Below are positions 1 to 13,700 of a stretch of DNA of 64,000 nt, one piece after another. Location of the stretch: assembly GCA_029964075.1 (NCBI GenBank), contig CM057149.1, positions 30,952,197 to 31,016,196 on the forward strand, read 5' to 3'. Within the stretch, counting starts at the first letter, position 1, and every line of letters starts with the position of its first letter. Source of the stretch: Patiria pectinifera. Lineage: Eukaryota > Echinodermata > Asteroidea > Valvatida > Asterinidae. Below the pieces are notes generated by a model. The model saw nothing but the letters and a program-made list of their open reading frames with translations. It was not told the origin of the DNA and searched no databases. A program made the position numbers and the translations under genes.

Positions 1-499
1 TATCCGGTTTTTATTTGTTTAGCAAATATTAACATTTCTGTACTGAAGAGCTTCATGAAAATTGGGCAAAAAAACCCCACAAGCTTTGGCAAAACAAAGT
101 AACAAATCACACTTATATCACCTCAACTTTTAAGTAGGAAAAAAAAATATAATAATAATTTGCAGCAATGTCATTTTTGTATCCTTGCTGATTAAGGATT
201 TTTTTCTCATCTTGTTAAAGCGCTTTGCACAATGTCATACAAAAAAGAACCAAAAAATGCTTTTAAATATACCACACCACTGTTTTGGTATTAAAATCAA
301 GAGATTTTTTTTCTTAATTTTTTTTTTCTTAATTTGCTAACTACAGTGAATGATTGAAGTGAGTTTACATGTATATCTATAGCGATCCGTCCTATTACAT
401 GTGAACTGTGAGTGATCCATTATCGGAGCTGCTGCCTGATAACCAATAGCTTGTCTTAACCCCACTTTCAGCAATTCCACAAAACAAGATCGTGCACAT

Positions 500-664
500 C
501 AATAATAGGTTTTTGCCCTTAACCGACGTATAAACACTGTATACCAAAGTGTGTTACCTCCCGAGGGAAAGTTGGAAAAAATCACTCGGGTGGGACTCGA
601 ACCCCGAAGGTAACACTGAGTATACAGCGTTTATACGTCGGTGAAGGGCAAAAAACTATTATTG
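500..664. repeat. Palindromic MITE with tRNA-like core (ACCGACGTATAAACACTGTA family), copy 1
   Basis: Arms begin CAATAATAGGTTTTTGCCCT and end with the complement (AAAAACTATTATTG). The inner arm is ACCGACGTATAAACACTGTA. The centre contains GGGTGGGACTCGAACCCC, the complement of a tRNA B box. Relatives: 2624-2715 (right arm only), 50704-50755 (short hairpin), 56543-56740 and 60348-60640. Confidence 0.75.
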
Positions 665-1720
665 AATTACATCACCCCGACGCAAATTCCATCTTATAAA
701 AAGATCATGCACATTTTACAATGGATTAGCATCGAATACTTTTAAACTTTTAAACATTTGCCAAGGTAAGAGTTTCTATCCAGTTTCTGACATTTTTTGA
801 CATGAAATGACACTCAACTGCCTCGGAATTGGATTCTTTTTAAGAAACGGGAAAAAGGACTACTATTTTCCACAACAAAAAAATCTTCCTGGAAAATGTT
901 CACAGTTGTTGCATACTGATAATACATAAAGGCCATTTGAAATGTCACCAACAGTTGTATGGGGCCTCCAAATTTTTTAATGATATCTGCATCCGATTTC
1001 ACGAAGTATTGAGATGCGTTGCAATACGAGTTGCAACCGCAACTTGCAATGCGTTGTATGATCCATTTCACAAAAGTTACGATGTGTTAAATACACGAAA
1101 CACGTCCCAAGTTATGACGTGTCTAGTGGTCGTCGCAAAATAAGAAGCGTCCTTTTCTTAGCCAGTTTTAAGCCATAAAAATTACATAAACGAGACTATA
1201 GTACCGAGACAATGTGTGTGAAGTAGTAAATGGAATATGCATCGAAGGAAATTTGAATCAGCATGAAATGTTGCAGTTTAAATTTGAAAGTAGCTATACA
1301 GTCCATCGCGGGCTTGTTTTCCTTTTAATAAAGCTGCATCGTACGTCGGCCATCTTGTTTTATCTGACAACTCTTTCCTGATTATCAGACAACTATTTAC
1401 TGTACTTTGCATAAATACATATCTAAAAAACAGTCTCTGTATTGTACTATAAAGACACCTACGACGCTTCGCACTAACGAGGTCTTTTGTGAAATGAATT
1501 GCATCGTAGGGATACGACGCGTCGCAGTGCTGCTATGCATCGTAAGTTACCATGAGTTTCATGAAATCGGGTGCAAGCCACACATGATTTGTAACTGCCA
1601 GCAACACGGATCATAGGGGGAGGGAGAGAGTGGGAATATACAGGGCTACTACAACATTAATGTCCTACATGCAGTGAACTCCTCCGATGGAATGGGTTGG
1701 TCTCTATTATGGTATGAGTG

Positions 1721-4700
1721 TTAATTTTCGACTTCCAAGTCCACTTTGACTTTGGAGAAGTCCATTGGTTGACCCGTCACCCTCTTGTAAACGTCGTGGA
1801 TGTTGGCGCAGGTAGACTCGAAATGAGTAGTGGCATCGTACGATGTGGTGATGAAAACCTGTTGAAACGGTCGGAAGATAAAAATGTCACTTTAAACCCT
1901 AACCCCTTTAGGTCGATTTATTAGGAACCTTCCTCAACCTTGCAAATTGCAACACCGTGTGGTAAACTCAACACCCAAACTGTTGGACTCTGATTATGGT
2001 GGAATGCCTGACCCCATGTAAAGCATGATCAGTTAAGTGCAGTACAACAAACCCTGGGGTTACTGCTTGACTGGATGGGGGTCGTTAGGGTTATAAAAGA
2101 GACCAAACTAGTTAGTACTGTCCAATGCGCACACGGCTACAACAACATGTGCGCCTCTTTGAGGCGCACACCTGTCGGACATTGCCCCTTCCAGTGGGAA
2201 ATTCAATAGTCAGAGCAATATGTAAAACCCTTTAAAAGCTTTCAGGTCAGTTTCAGGAGTTAAAGTAACTGTGTCACACAGAGAGTCAGTACACACAAAA
2301 ACAGCACTGTGGAGAGCAATGGAGCGTGACTGAATCTGCGTGTATACCCCGAGTGTAACCACACAAAATATGTGTGTAGGCATTTGAAGTGTTATCCAAA
2401 CTCCACAGAAGAGCACCTCAAAATGTTTTAAAGTGTGGATGCTAACTCTATTTATCAAAAATCGTTTTGCAAAACTTGAAGAGTTGTGAAGTGCAGAAGA
2501 CTATTAAAGAGGGTTGATAAAGGTGTTGCGAACGACCTGTGGATGCCAGGTGGTATGAGTACCAGTTTTCTGGAAATTGTCTGCCCCAGGGAGAGTTCAG
2601 AATTTGGCAGAATCTGAGTGTATCAGGATAGAGTATACAGTGTTTATACGTCGATGAAGGGCAAAAACCTAATTTGATTTACATCACCCCGACGCCAAAA
2701 TTCCATATTATGAATTGTATCAGGATTAAACACAAAAAACAATCTGAAACAGAATGCTTACATTGTTTTCTGTGCCGTCATTGATGGGCTCATAGATTTT
2801 GTCCACCGAGTTGAACTGAGCCTTGATAGGTTTCAGGACCTCTAGCGCAATGTCCAGCTCTTTGATAGGATCGTCAGTCTCCACCTTGCAGGAGGCGATG
2901 GCCACATAGTGACCCTTGGAGGCCACGTTGTGAGCAAAGGACACGCAGCAGACATATATATCTGTGGAATAAATACATAGTCCAAAACACATTGGATGGA
3001 CATGCCTATATTGTTCATTCAACAGTTTCAAGATACTCTCTGTGCTCAGAGTTAGTTCATTTAATACTAGTCTAAACTTGCCCGACCCCCCTGGCATGCT
3101 GGCAGTGTTTATACAGTCAGTTTAGTAAGAACACTTTTCAGATGACCTAACCAAAATCAACAATAACCTCATTTGACCCCTAGATGACCTTTGACCTCAA
3201 ATGTCTCAAGTCATCTGAAGATCAGATGACTTGATCAGAAGATTCTAAAAAGAATCACACATCTTCTTTTGGTTCTTTTCGGAACCACACATCTTCTCAC
3301 AAGAGATTCTGCTAGATGGTGTTACCGCAAACTCTCACTAGTTTACACGTTATTTTTCAAAAATGATAAAAGTTGGGCTCTTCGTTTTCTCAGGGATTCA
3401 TTTGCTGTTCTCTTACTTGTGTTTTAAGCTAGTAGCCAGAGTTTTTTACTTTTTGGCGTGACGAGTCATACCAGTCATGAAATGCCCTATAACGAACATC
3501 GCGGGATCCACATAAATTGTTCGTAAATGCTGGTGTTCCGGTACTCACTTTTCAATAAATAGCGCCCTTCACAAATTCACCCTGCACGCCCTGGTAGTTA
3601 CTGAAAGATGACTTTGAACACGTGCCGACTATGGAATTATTTTACACAGTTTTTTAGCTTACTACCTACAGCAATGGGTGGCTTTCCCCTTCTATTCCTT
3701 GGCGAAATAATAGCCACTTGTCGGTCTTCTGTTGACATTTTTCAACAACAATGTTTGGTATGTTTTGTACACAAAAACCGGAAGCCAAGCACGATGTTCG
3801 GTGTAGCCGAATGTTCAGTATAGTGACGTTCCACTGTATTGGCTACGGACTTAGATTTTGAGTTTACTATCTACAGCCATGGGTGGCTTTCCCCTTCTAT
3901 TCCTTGGCGAAAAAAACAGCCACTTGTCGCTCTTCTGTTGACATTTTTCAACAATGTTCGGTACGTTTTATACACACAAATCGGGAGCCAAGCAAGATGT
4001 TTGGTATAGCAGAATGTTCGGTATAGCAGTGTTTGGAATAGTGACGTTCCACTATATTGGCTTCGGCCTTAGACACTTCTTGCAATAGTACTCTTAACAC
4101 ATGGTCAATGTACTTGTTCTAGCGCTCACAACTATGCTTCCTTCCCTCCTTCTGTCCCATAGCCTTACGGCCGTAGGGGCGACATTGTGATGGCATTAGT
4201 CACACAACGATGCTACCTACCTGATTTTCGTCCCGCCACTTGACTGCAAGGGAAGATGATTTGCGTGGATACGCCTACAGGACTGCCCTTCTTTGTGCAG
4301 ACTGGGTGATCTAGTATGCAGATGGCCCGCACCACCTCGCCAGTTTGCTTGACCAGGTCCGGGAAGTAAGAGGGGTCGCCCACCACCAACTTAGTGCGAG
4401 CGGTCTCCCCCTGCGACTTGACACCCACCACCTTGCCGTCCTCCATCACAACCTCCTCGATGGGCTTGTTCAGCATGTAGGTACCCCCATAGATGGCACT
4501 CAACCTAAACCAAAACAAAATGGACACAGGGAAAAGAATTACAGAAGATGACTTCGGCATCACGTTGCCTTAAAGGTAGAGTAGATCATTTGCAGCTATC
4601 CAAACACTAACTTATGAAATTGATGTTGAAAAGCTTTGTTAAATGGCATTAAAATCCATGTGAAACTTTTCCTTCTGGCATGCTGTCATCTTGAAGACAA

Positions 4701-7700
4701 CAATAAAAGAAGGCCATTTCCTGGTGCGAAGTGGTGAAAGCCCGGTTCATAACAGGCGTGACAGCGAATACTTACATGAATTCGTAATGTCAGATTTGGA
4801 GCACATTCCAACCCAAGCAAATTTCACTGCGTATTAATTATGATGTCAAATTCACTACGCATTAATATTTGAAGGGGGCAGGGTTTATAGGACAGGTGTC
4901 AGAATAAACCACCACTAATCTTACCTGGCAAATCCTTGTGGCAGTTCCCCCAGGCCATACAATGGGTACAGGTACGGGCTCTTCCCGTATTTTGCCACGG
5001 AATCGAAGTACAGCTTTAGTCGCTTCACTGTTTCCTCGCAAGGCTGCTGCAAATAACTGCAAAAAGGAGAAGTTGTTTCTTTAACATTAACCTTCCCAAA
5101 CTTTCCAAAATTCTTTTTTGCAAAATGGAGGATTTTGTAGGATTGAGGCTACATGGCAAATGTCAGAGATGAAACTGGCCTTGGCAAAAAAAATCTGAAA
5201 TTGGACCTTGGTTAGGAGCCACAGCGTCGCGCAGCGCAGTGCAGCACAGCACATCAATGTCATAGGTCAGTGTTGAACCTTTTCTCCAGCCGGAAAGCAT
5301 CTGATAAGTGTTGGTCTAGGTGTTTTACCCTTGTGCACATTTTACGTGCCATTTTCATTGACTTTTCTTGGAAATAATAATTAAAAAAAACATTTTGTAG
5401 AAAAATCCGTAAGAAATAATTTTTGTGGGATGGTTAAAAAATCTGAAATTTCATTGGAAAAGTTTTAAAAATCTGATTTCAGATTAAAATATGAAAAGTT
5501 TCATCTCTGAAATGTGTGTTGCTGATTTCGGATGATGCACTGTGTCAAGGTCTTGGCCCGGACATTGTGTTGTTTATGCTCAGCCATGCATAAATTTACG
5601 CCTAGATTATACTTGAAATGCTCCCAGATGTCACTGGCTCTGCCTCAACATATCGACAGTGTTGCCGGAAGATTTTGAAGGATTGAGGCTGTATGTAATT
5701 TTTACATGGAGGCAGTTGGAGGACTTTGCAGGGTTGAGGTTACATTCTAGCAAAAATGCGAAGGGAGTTAGGGTTATTTAATACAAAGAAATGGCTCAAG
5801 TTTTAGTTAGACTCAAAACTAGGATCAGCCTAATACCGTACTGGCAGTCTACCAACTGAACCGTCCAGCCTCATGGGCTCCGTGCACTGTAAGTACCCCC
5901 TCAAGGGGCAAGAAAGGGAGAGTTGGGGAGGACCGCTGGGATAGACAATCGGACACATTGTTGATGACGCCTTATGCTTACGCAAAAAACTTCGGCTTGG
6001 TGCGCATTCAGAAAAAAAATAATTTTGCGCATAGGCACGCAAACCAGTACGCGCACGCAGTGTGTCCCGTTTACGGAAAAAAACAGAAGCGCCCACTCTT
6101 CTTCAGACACGGAGCCCATATTCGGAACTTCCCAAAGTGGGGAAGGATAAGTTCAGATGGTAGAGCACTGGTGCAGTGTTGCGAAGGATTACATGTCCAA
6201 GACTCACTCGTCATCCAGATGCAGCGCAATGGCGTGCCCGATGACATCCTTTACGTTTGAGATGTCGAAGAGCTTGATCATATCTTCCGTGGTCATGCCC
6301 TTGACGTAGCCCTTTTCTGAAATGGCCCCATCCTCTGTGGAATGCATTATGTTCTTGACGAGGTTGCCAAACCGCTTTTTGGCGAAGAAGCTGACCAGTT
6401 CTACACAGGGGGAGGAATTACCAACAAACAATCAAGAGATGTCATCAGGTCTTTTACATTTGGAGAGGAAAAGACTTACACATTTGTGCCCGATGCAGTG
6501 GATGAAATACTTTTACGGCAAATGTGGCAAATGTTCCAGACATGTGACTTGGTCTTCTGAGATAACGAAACAAGAAAGTTCTGAGCTTTCAGGAGTAGTC
6601 TCCATTGATACTCATCCATGTCCACAGCATCATTAGCCTCATTTGGCATGTTCTATACTCCCAACACTTGTGCTCCATCCTCAACTTAGCTCTTGGAAGC
6701 ATACCCAAGCCCTTCATTGTGTGACTTACAAATGACAGTGTCTAACACTTATTTAAAAATATCCCATGAGATTTCATTTTTCAGAGTTGTGGTACCAAAA
6801 TAGTAGGAAAAAGTTGAAATTTCGAGACAAAAAGTTGGAGTAAGGTAAAAAAGAAAGTCAGAAAAAGTAGGAAAAGTACGATTACTTGAAAGACTGACAT
6901 ACATGTACTTACCAGTTTTGAGAGCCTCCGCGTCGGTTGCAGGAAGCTTGGAAATTTTGCCGTTGTAGAAAACATAACTGCTTTCAATGGTTTTAAACTC
7001 CAGATATCTTGTCACCCCAGAGAGTACCAACATTCTCACCAGCTCTCCTGTGGGGTGGAGGGGGGGGCAAAAAATGTATCAAACATCAGAAGGGTTAAAT
7101 AGGCCCGAGACCTAATGACGTCAGGCTTTGTTTACATGTGCAGTTTCCTATGTGGTAGACGGTTCCGACTTCCGCTGGCGTCCCGACTTCGCTCCCATAG
7201 GAAAGCGCATATGTGTAAGGACACAATACTGGAGAACAAAATAGGGCCTTGGGAATCAAAAATAAAGTTGGTTGTATTTATTTTGTTTCCCTTTCATAAT
7301 GCTCGACCGGCCTTCCCTCAATAGAAAATAATAATGAGAAGATAACTTTTAAAGCATCTTTCCTTTATTAGCAGCTTTATGTTGGTGATAAAGAGAAAGT
7401 TAACGTTAGTTACATGGTGTCCACTTCCTGCTTGTAACCAGACCATAATTGGCAGAAATGGAGATAATTATAGTTTCTTTATTGCAATATAAGCTATTCA
7501 TTGCTGAAAATCAAATATTTAGACGATTTTTTTTTTATATAATATTTTGTCGCAAATTTGACAAGTGGACACCGTAACTAACGTTAAATAAAATGAGAGA
7601 TTTAGCTGTTAAACCATTTTAATAGCAGATCAATTGAAAATTTTATGACCACAGTGTCTCACAGTAAGGACCTCAGAGGGAAATTCATCCATTAAACATT

Positions 7701-10700
7701 ATGTTCCTTTCACGATCTTACATGGACCTCTTTTGACAATCTCTGTATCAAAATGTTACGTAAGTTACATGTGGACACCACATAGGCCTTCATAATTTAC
7801 ATAACTTTATATTATTATTGAGCCCAAACTGATATTAAATTGTTGTTCTCCATACTACCAAAGGGACCCATTTAAACTAATAAACAGCAATATTGCACTG
7901 GAAAGTTGTTGGTTGGAGATATTAACTATCGTATTATACAAAGTGCACATTGTAACTAATGCAACTTTGGTGTCCAGCTGTAACTAACGTTAAATCACAT
8001 GCATGGCATTTTGTACTCCTATTGCTCTGGATATCACAGTAAATATTTTAAACTGCTAGATACTCCTTAGAAAGTAATTTGCTCTTCAAAACCATTTAGC
8101 TATTATTTACTTTTCTACCCCTGTAGCTATATAGTTACGTTAGTTACACCATTTAGTGGACACCATTTAACGTTAGTTACATAGTGTAGAATGACTGATT
8201 TTTTTTATGTAGATCAAATGTCCTAATTGTGATTATATATATTGGTACACATGTAGAGTACAACATCACTGTTAGAGTATTTGGCCTTCCCTCCTAACAC
8301 ATAATGAATTAGGCATTCATTATGTTGAATAAAAATGGACACCAAAGTGGTGACCCACCCTTAAATCTGAATTAAGGAAAGGTCAAGTTTGAAAACTTAC
8401 TGTCATTGTGTATAAAGGAACTGATATTATGCTTCTGAAGACTCTATCATCTGAAATTACTGTAGGATACACTAAGGAGGGTTTATAAAGACCCCAGTAA
8501 ATACGCTAAATAGGTGGACACCAAACGTAACTAACGTTAAATAGTTTATCTGGCGTCCCAGTGCACAAACCAGAAATATTTTGAATACAGGTTACCTGTA
8601 TTTGTAAAATTCATTCCATTACTAACAACTTCAATACAATATTCATCTGAGGAAATAAATTGTAAGCGTGTTTTTAATTCATTCAAAAAGGCTTACTTGT
8701 TATGTCCCGTTTTTAAGTGGTATTTCGAGGTAAATTTTCACCAAAATCAAGAATTTTACCACTAAAAAATGAAAATTGTGGATTTTTTAAAACTTTATTT
8801 ATCCCTTCCTACTTGTACCTAACATGTTAAACCACCCAAACAGACTTTACCCAACTATTTAGTTATCAGGAGTGACAACATTGAGTTACACCCTAAAAGT
8901 TGCCAGTATTGTGTCCTTACACATATGCAAAGCCATTACGTCATAAGGTCTTAGGTCTATTCAGTCTGTGACAGCAGTTGCTAAACATTCAGGGCCCAAT
9001 TTCACGGCTCTGTTAACCGCAGAATTCCGTGCTTATGATCACCATATGGTGCTAATAGCGCTAGCAGAAAAACTCTGTGCTAACCCTATAAGCACAGAAT
9101 GCTTAGTAATGGGATGCACGCATGCGCAGAAGCCAAAATTCCTCGCTAACTTGTGAAATACGCTTACCGTAAGCACAGAATTTTCTGCTAAAGTAAGCAG
9201 GGATTTGTCTGCTAATGTTAAGCAGAGGCACGAAATTGGGCTCAGGCCAATAAAATTCCCCAACATTTTTATTAAGTATCTAAACAAAATTTTTGAAATT
9301 TGAAGCACGACACTTTACAGGCACAGGCTCACTTCCCCCACTCTCTTATAAGAAGTAATGTTATGGTGTATTTTTCAAAAAAGTCTGGAAATTAAAATGT
9401 CACTTCAAATTGAACTGAATTTAACCATTCGGTAAACACATTATTTGGATTAGATGCAGAGATTTATAATGTTTCGCTAGTGACCACCCTGTGCACCAGA
9501 GGGATAAATTACGTATTAAAAACAGAACACCACAATAGCGAACACCACAACACCAAATCTTCAGCTACACTGACCATCCCCCTCGCTATACGAAACAATC
9601 CTTTGTGGCCCCACTGCGTTTGTTATACAGTGGAACGTCGCTATACCGAACACCGCTATACCGAACATTCGGCTATACTGAACATCTTCTTTGGCTCCCG
9701 ATTTTTGTGTACAAAACGTACTGAATATTGTTGTTGAAAAATATCAACAGAAACTGACAAGTGGCTATCATTTCCCCAAGAAATAGAAGGGGAAAGCCAT
9801 CCATTGCTGTAGGCAGTATAGCTCAAAAATTGTGTTATTACATAATTCAATTGTCGGCATGAGTTCAAAGTCGTCTTTGAGTAACTACATGTACATGTAC
9901 CAGGGCATGCAGGGTGAAGTTCTGAAGGGAGCGCTATTTATTAAAAAGGGAGTACCGGAGCATCGCCACCTTAAAATCGCTATACTGAACAATCATTATT
10001 ACGAACAATTTGTGTGGATCCTGCAGTGTTCGTTATATAGCGGCGTTCCACTGTAGTGAACTTCTACTGCAGTACGATGGCTTACATACACACATGCACC
10101 TACCATTTGCCATGATGAGCTTCGGGATGAGGTCCACGTTCCAGCTATTGTCTTTTCCGTACTTTTGTTCTTCAGTGAGTTCATCCCCCCTCCCGTATCT
10201 TTTAAACATCTGTAGAGGAGAGGAATCACCCACATCCCATTAACCATGACCCTCTGCAATACTCCAAAAATCAATACGTTTTGGTGGACTGAGGCTGTAT
10301 GGCGTGTCTGCGCCATTTGACTTTGTGGGATGCCGAGTGTCAAGGTCAGAAGCTGCGCCGTTTTTTTGTGCTTAGCCGTGAATAAATTATGCCCAGAAAG
10401 AGATATCATAGGTTGAAAATTGTCATTCACCTCATGTAAAGTGGTTTACTTTGGTCTCTACAGTCGTCGATTCATCAAAATACCGCCAATCTTGGCAATG
10501 AATTTGGAACACAGAGCTGTGTTGAATTACAAGCATTAACCCTAACCCCTGCCTGGGGCCTTTTTTTCTAGGAACCGTTGTCCTCAATCCTCCAAAATCC
10601 ACCAAAATTTGGCACTCACATGTATGTTCAAAAGAAGGATACCCAGCGCCTCAATCCTTCAAAATCGTCAGACAGTCCTGCCTCTAAAAATTGCATTCAT

Positions 10701-13700
10701 CCTCAAGCCTCCAAAATGCTACTCTTCTTCAAACACCATTCATCCTCATCCTCCAAAATCCTCATGTGCTAAAACACCATTCAGCCTCAATCCTCCAAAA
10801 TTCTCATGTTTCTCAAACACCATTCATCCTCAATCCACCAAAATCCTCAAAAACCGCCATGAGGATTTTGGAGGATTGAGGAGGCTTAGGGTTAAGTTCG
10901 TAATCACTCGTGCATGATACTTTTGGCAAGGTCCTAGGTACAGACATTTCAATTGTCTGAGTGCCTTTATATCAAAATTATATAGAATGGGTACTCTTTA
11001 AGTGCAACACTAAAGTACGTCAAACATAGTTGCAGATGCGCAGATTTTATTGATATGATCATAAATCATGTGAGCCGCATGCACCCATGATTACTGTTTA
11101 TGCACAGCGAGATGAAAATAATGCACAATGGGCCTTATTCACGAGTCGGCCATATTTAATTGAAACTTAGGTAAAATCTTAAATTTTGGAACTTGCGAAG
11201 AGATATGAAAGCAAGTTAATTTATAATAAAATTCCAGTCTGCTTCAATGAATAATTGAAAATTTATAATTAAACATTCCGTTATGTTTAATGTCTAAAAA
11301 AAAATGACAGTAAAATCAGTGGCGCACCCAAGGGGGAGGAGGGGGCCTTGTGGGGCTTGAGGCCCCCCCCCCCAAGAGGTTGTCAATTGTTTTTGATAGT
11401 CCCACGATTTGACCTTGGTGATACCTATGTGGCCTATTTTAGAGTAGTATGATAGGGTGTAAGTGGCGCCACCAACATCAAAATAGTCCAACGCCCCCAA
11501 AAAACAATTTTTTTCTGGGGCCAAAAATTTTGGGTAAAATTTTCCCTCCCCCCCAAAAAAAATGGGGGTCCCCCCCCCCCCAAGCCAAATCCTGGGTGGG
11601 CCACTGAGTAAAATAAGGCTGCATTGTGCCTGCATAAATAGTCTGGCACCATACCATTCAACAGTTTTAATGAAATACATTCTGGGAACTTGACAACAAT
11701 GGCCAACTTGTGAATAAGGCCCATTACTGAGTACATGTACAAATGTACGTTTGTTTTTGGTTTCGGGCATATCGGCTTCACTTTGACACATTGCTTTGGA
11801 AAACAAAATGCAATATATATATTTTTTTTAAACTGTCAGGAAGAATTCCATATATGGACATCACTAATTTGCCCCTGCAGTGACCTATCAGCCATCAGAA
11901 AGTGAAAAAATATCCTGAAATTCAAATTTAGCAGGGAAAATATTGAAGCATTTACTGAGAAAACACTAATGTACTTCAGTCTTCATACTCATAGGGTTTG
12001 TGCACAGGGTATCAAGTGATGTCCAGGTATGGAACTCTTTCCAAACTGTCCGTGCACGAAGCTTTGTGCCCAGCCGTGCCACTGCATACTGCAAACATGT
12101 TTAAAGCTCTCTGGTAATTTTACACAGGTCGATGATTTTGACAAAATCAGGGTAAATTGGTGTGTTAACTCCTTACTTCTGAAAGAGGTGTAATTGATGC
12201 ACTATCGCCACCATAGTAGGAGTTTCTGTCCATGTGAAGAACCTTCTTCCCAGCCACGGACAGCAGGCCACTGATGACACATTCCTAAAAAAAAAAAAAA
12301 AATGAAAAAATTGAAGAGAAAACATGAGTAAAAACAAGGCATTATTACTCGTGATATAAACATCAGGCATACAACTGGGAATTCAGAAAAAAACGAGGAA
12401 ACTCCAAACCACACAAGACTTTGTACAGTGTTTTTCAATTTCTAATGGCATTCATGAGAAGTTCAAAACGAGGAAATCAGCGGATCCGAGGAAAAGTTGC
12501 ATGCCTGAAACATGCACCTTTGACATCATAATCACGAGATGGATTGCTTTGTGGAGAGAGGGAAGGGTTTTTGATATTTCATGGAAATTACAGGGTACAC
12601 AATAATGAAACTAGAAAGCACCCGGAGAGCGCACTTGACCTCCGCCAAGGCTAAACAATTTCCCGATATTAGTACATCAAACACAAGACAATTTAAAAAT
12701 GCTCAATCATGTTTTGAAATCAAAGGGCAGAAAAACTCTGTATTAATATGTATTGTTCACTTGCTGAATACAGAATTAATATGTAGCAGAATCATGCCAT
12801 TTCCATAGGGTCACTGTTTAAATTTAGGCTCGTAAAACATGGGATTGCAGCTAGCCGCGAGGTCTGTACTTAATTCTAGAGGCACCAGTGACCTAGTAAT
12901 ATAAGAACTTTAACCTTAATGTCCTAGCCATAACTTTGGGATAAAAAACTGAATACTACAGAATACTACAAAAATGATGTATGCAGGCACCATGTACCAA
13001 AAAAATACTACATGTATGTGTTTTGTGCCCACTTATATGGTGAAGTACTGCATACTACAGTTTACTACTAGTAATATTTTGTAGCTTTAGGTGAGGTTAG
13101 GGTTAACATACACGGCCTGTCACTTGCACTGTGTGCTGTGTGCGGATGGGCCCATTATTGTGTTTTTTTGGGGGAGGGGTGCCCCAATTTCATGGTCTAT
13201 GGCATATTTGTACATGTATACAAAATGGTGAAGAATCCTTAAAATAAATCCCGCATCCGGATCACGTCCAAAATCTAATCGATTCCTACTTTTACCAAGG
13301 ACTTTCCCCCTAAAACAAATTTCATGAGAATCTGTCAACAACTTCTTGAGTTATCCTGTTCACAGACAAACCAATGCCGATGAAAACATATACCTCCTGG
13401 CGGAGGTCAAATACAAATAAGGCCAAATAAAAAAATTAAAACATGTTTCTCGTCCGGGTTTTTGAAGAAAAAAAGAAGGAAGAGGGGCTTTTAATTTTTA
13501 ATTTTTTCAAGATGGCCGCCATTTTAAAATTTCCTGCAACCGTTGGTGTTTTCACTGTTCAAAAACACTTTTAAAACGAAAGACAAGTTGGACGAGAGAA
13601 CTGAACATATTTACAGTGTCATTTAGAGTTGTATTGGTCTACAATGAACAGTTTTAGATGCGTTTGCTTTAACCTTGTGTACTTTTTCTGTGTTTTTTTT

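Noticed and set aside
4345..4551. Plus-strand ORF at 4345-4551 and similar ORFs at 6322-6636
   Set aside because: Antisense shadows of GDI exons 7 and 5.
5838..6190. tRNA A-box-like sequences in inverted orientation in GDI intron 5
   Set aside because: CAGTCTACCAACTGAAC and GTTCAGATGGTAGAGCACTG resemble opposite tRNA A boxes, and CTCATGGGCTCCGTG pairs with CACGGAGCCCAT, but boundaries and B boxes could not be found.
10578..10917. CRISPR-like spaced repeats in the CCTCAATCCTCC arrays
   Set aside because: Units are degenerate, spacers are similar to each other, the context is eukaryotic, and the arrays sit inside TIR elements. This is a minisatellite.
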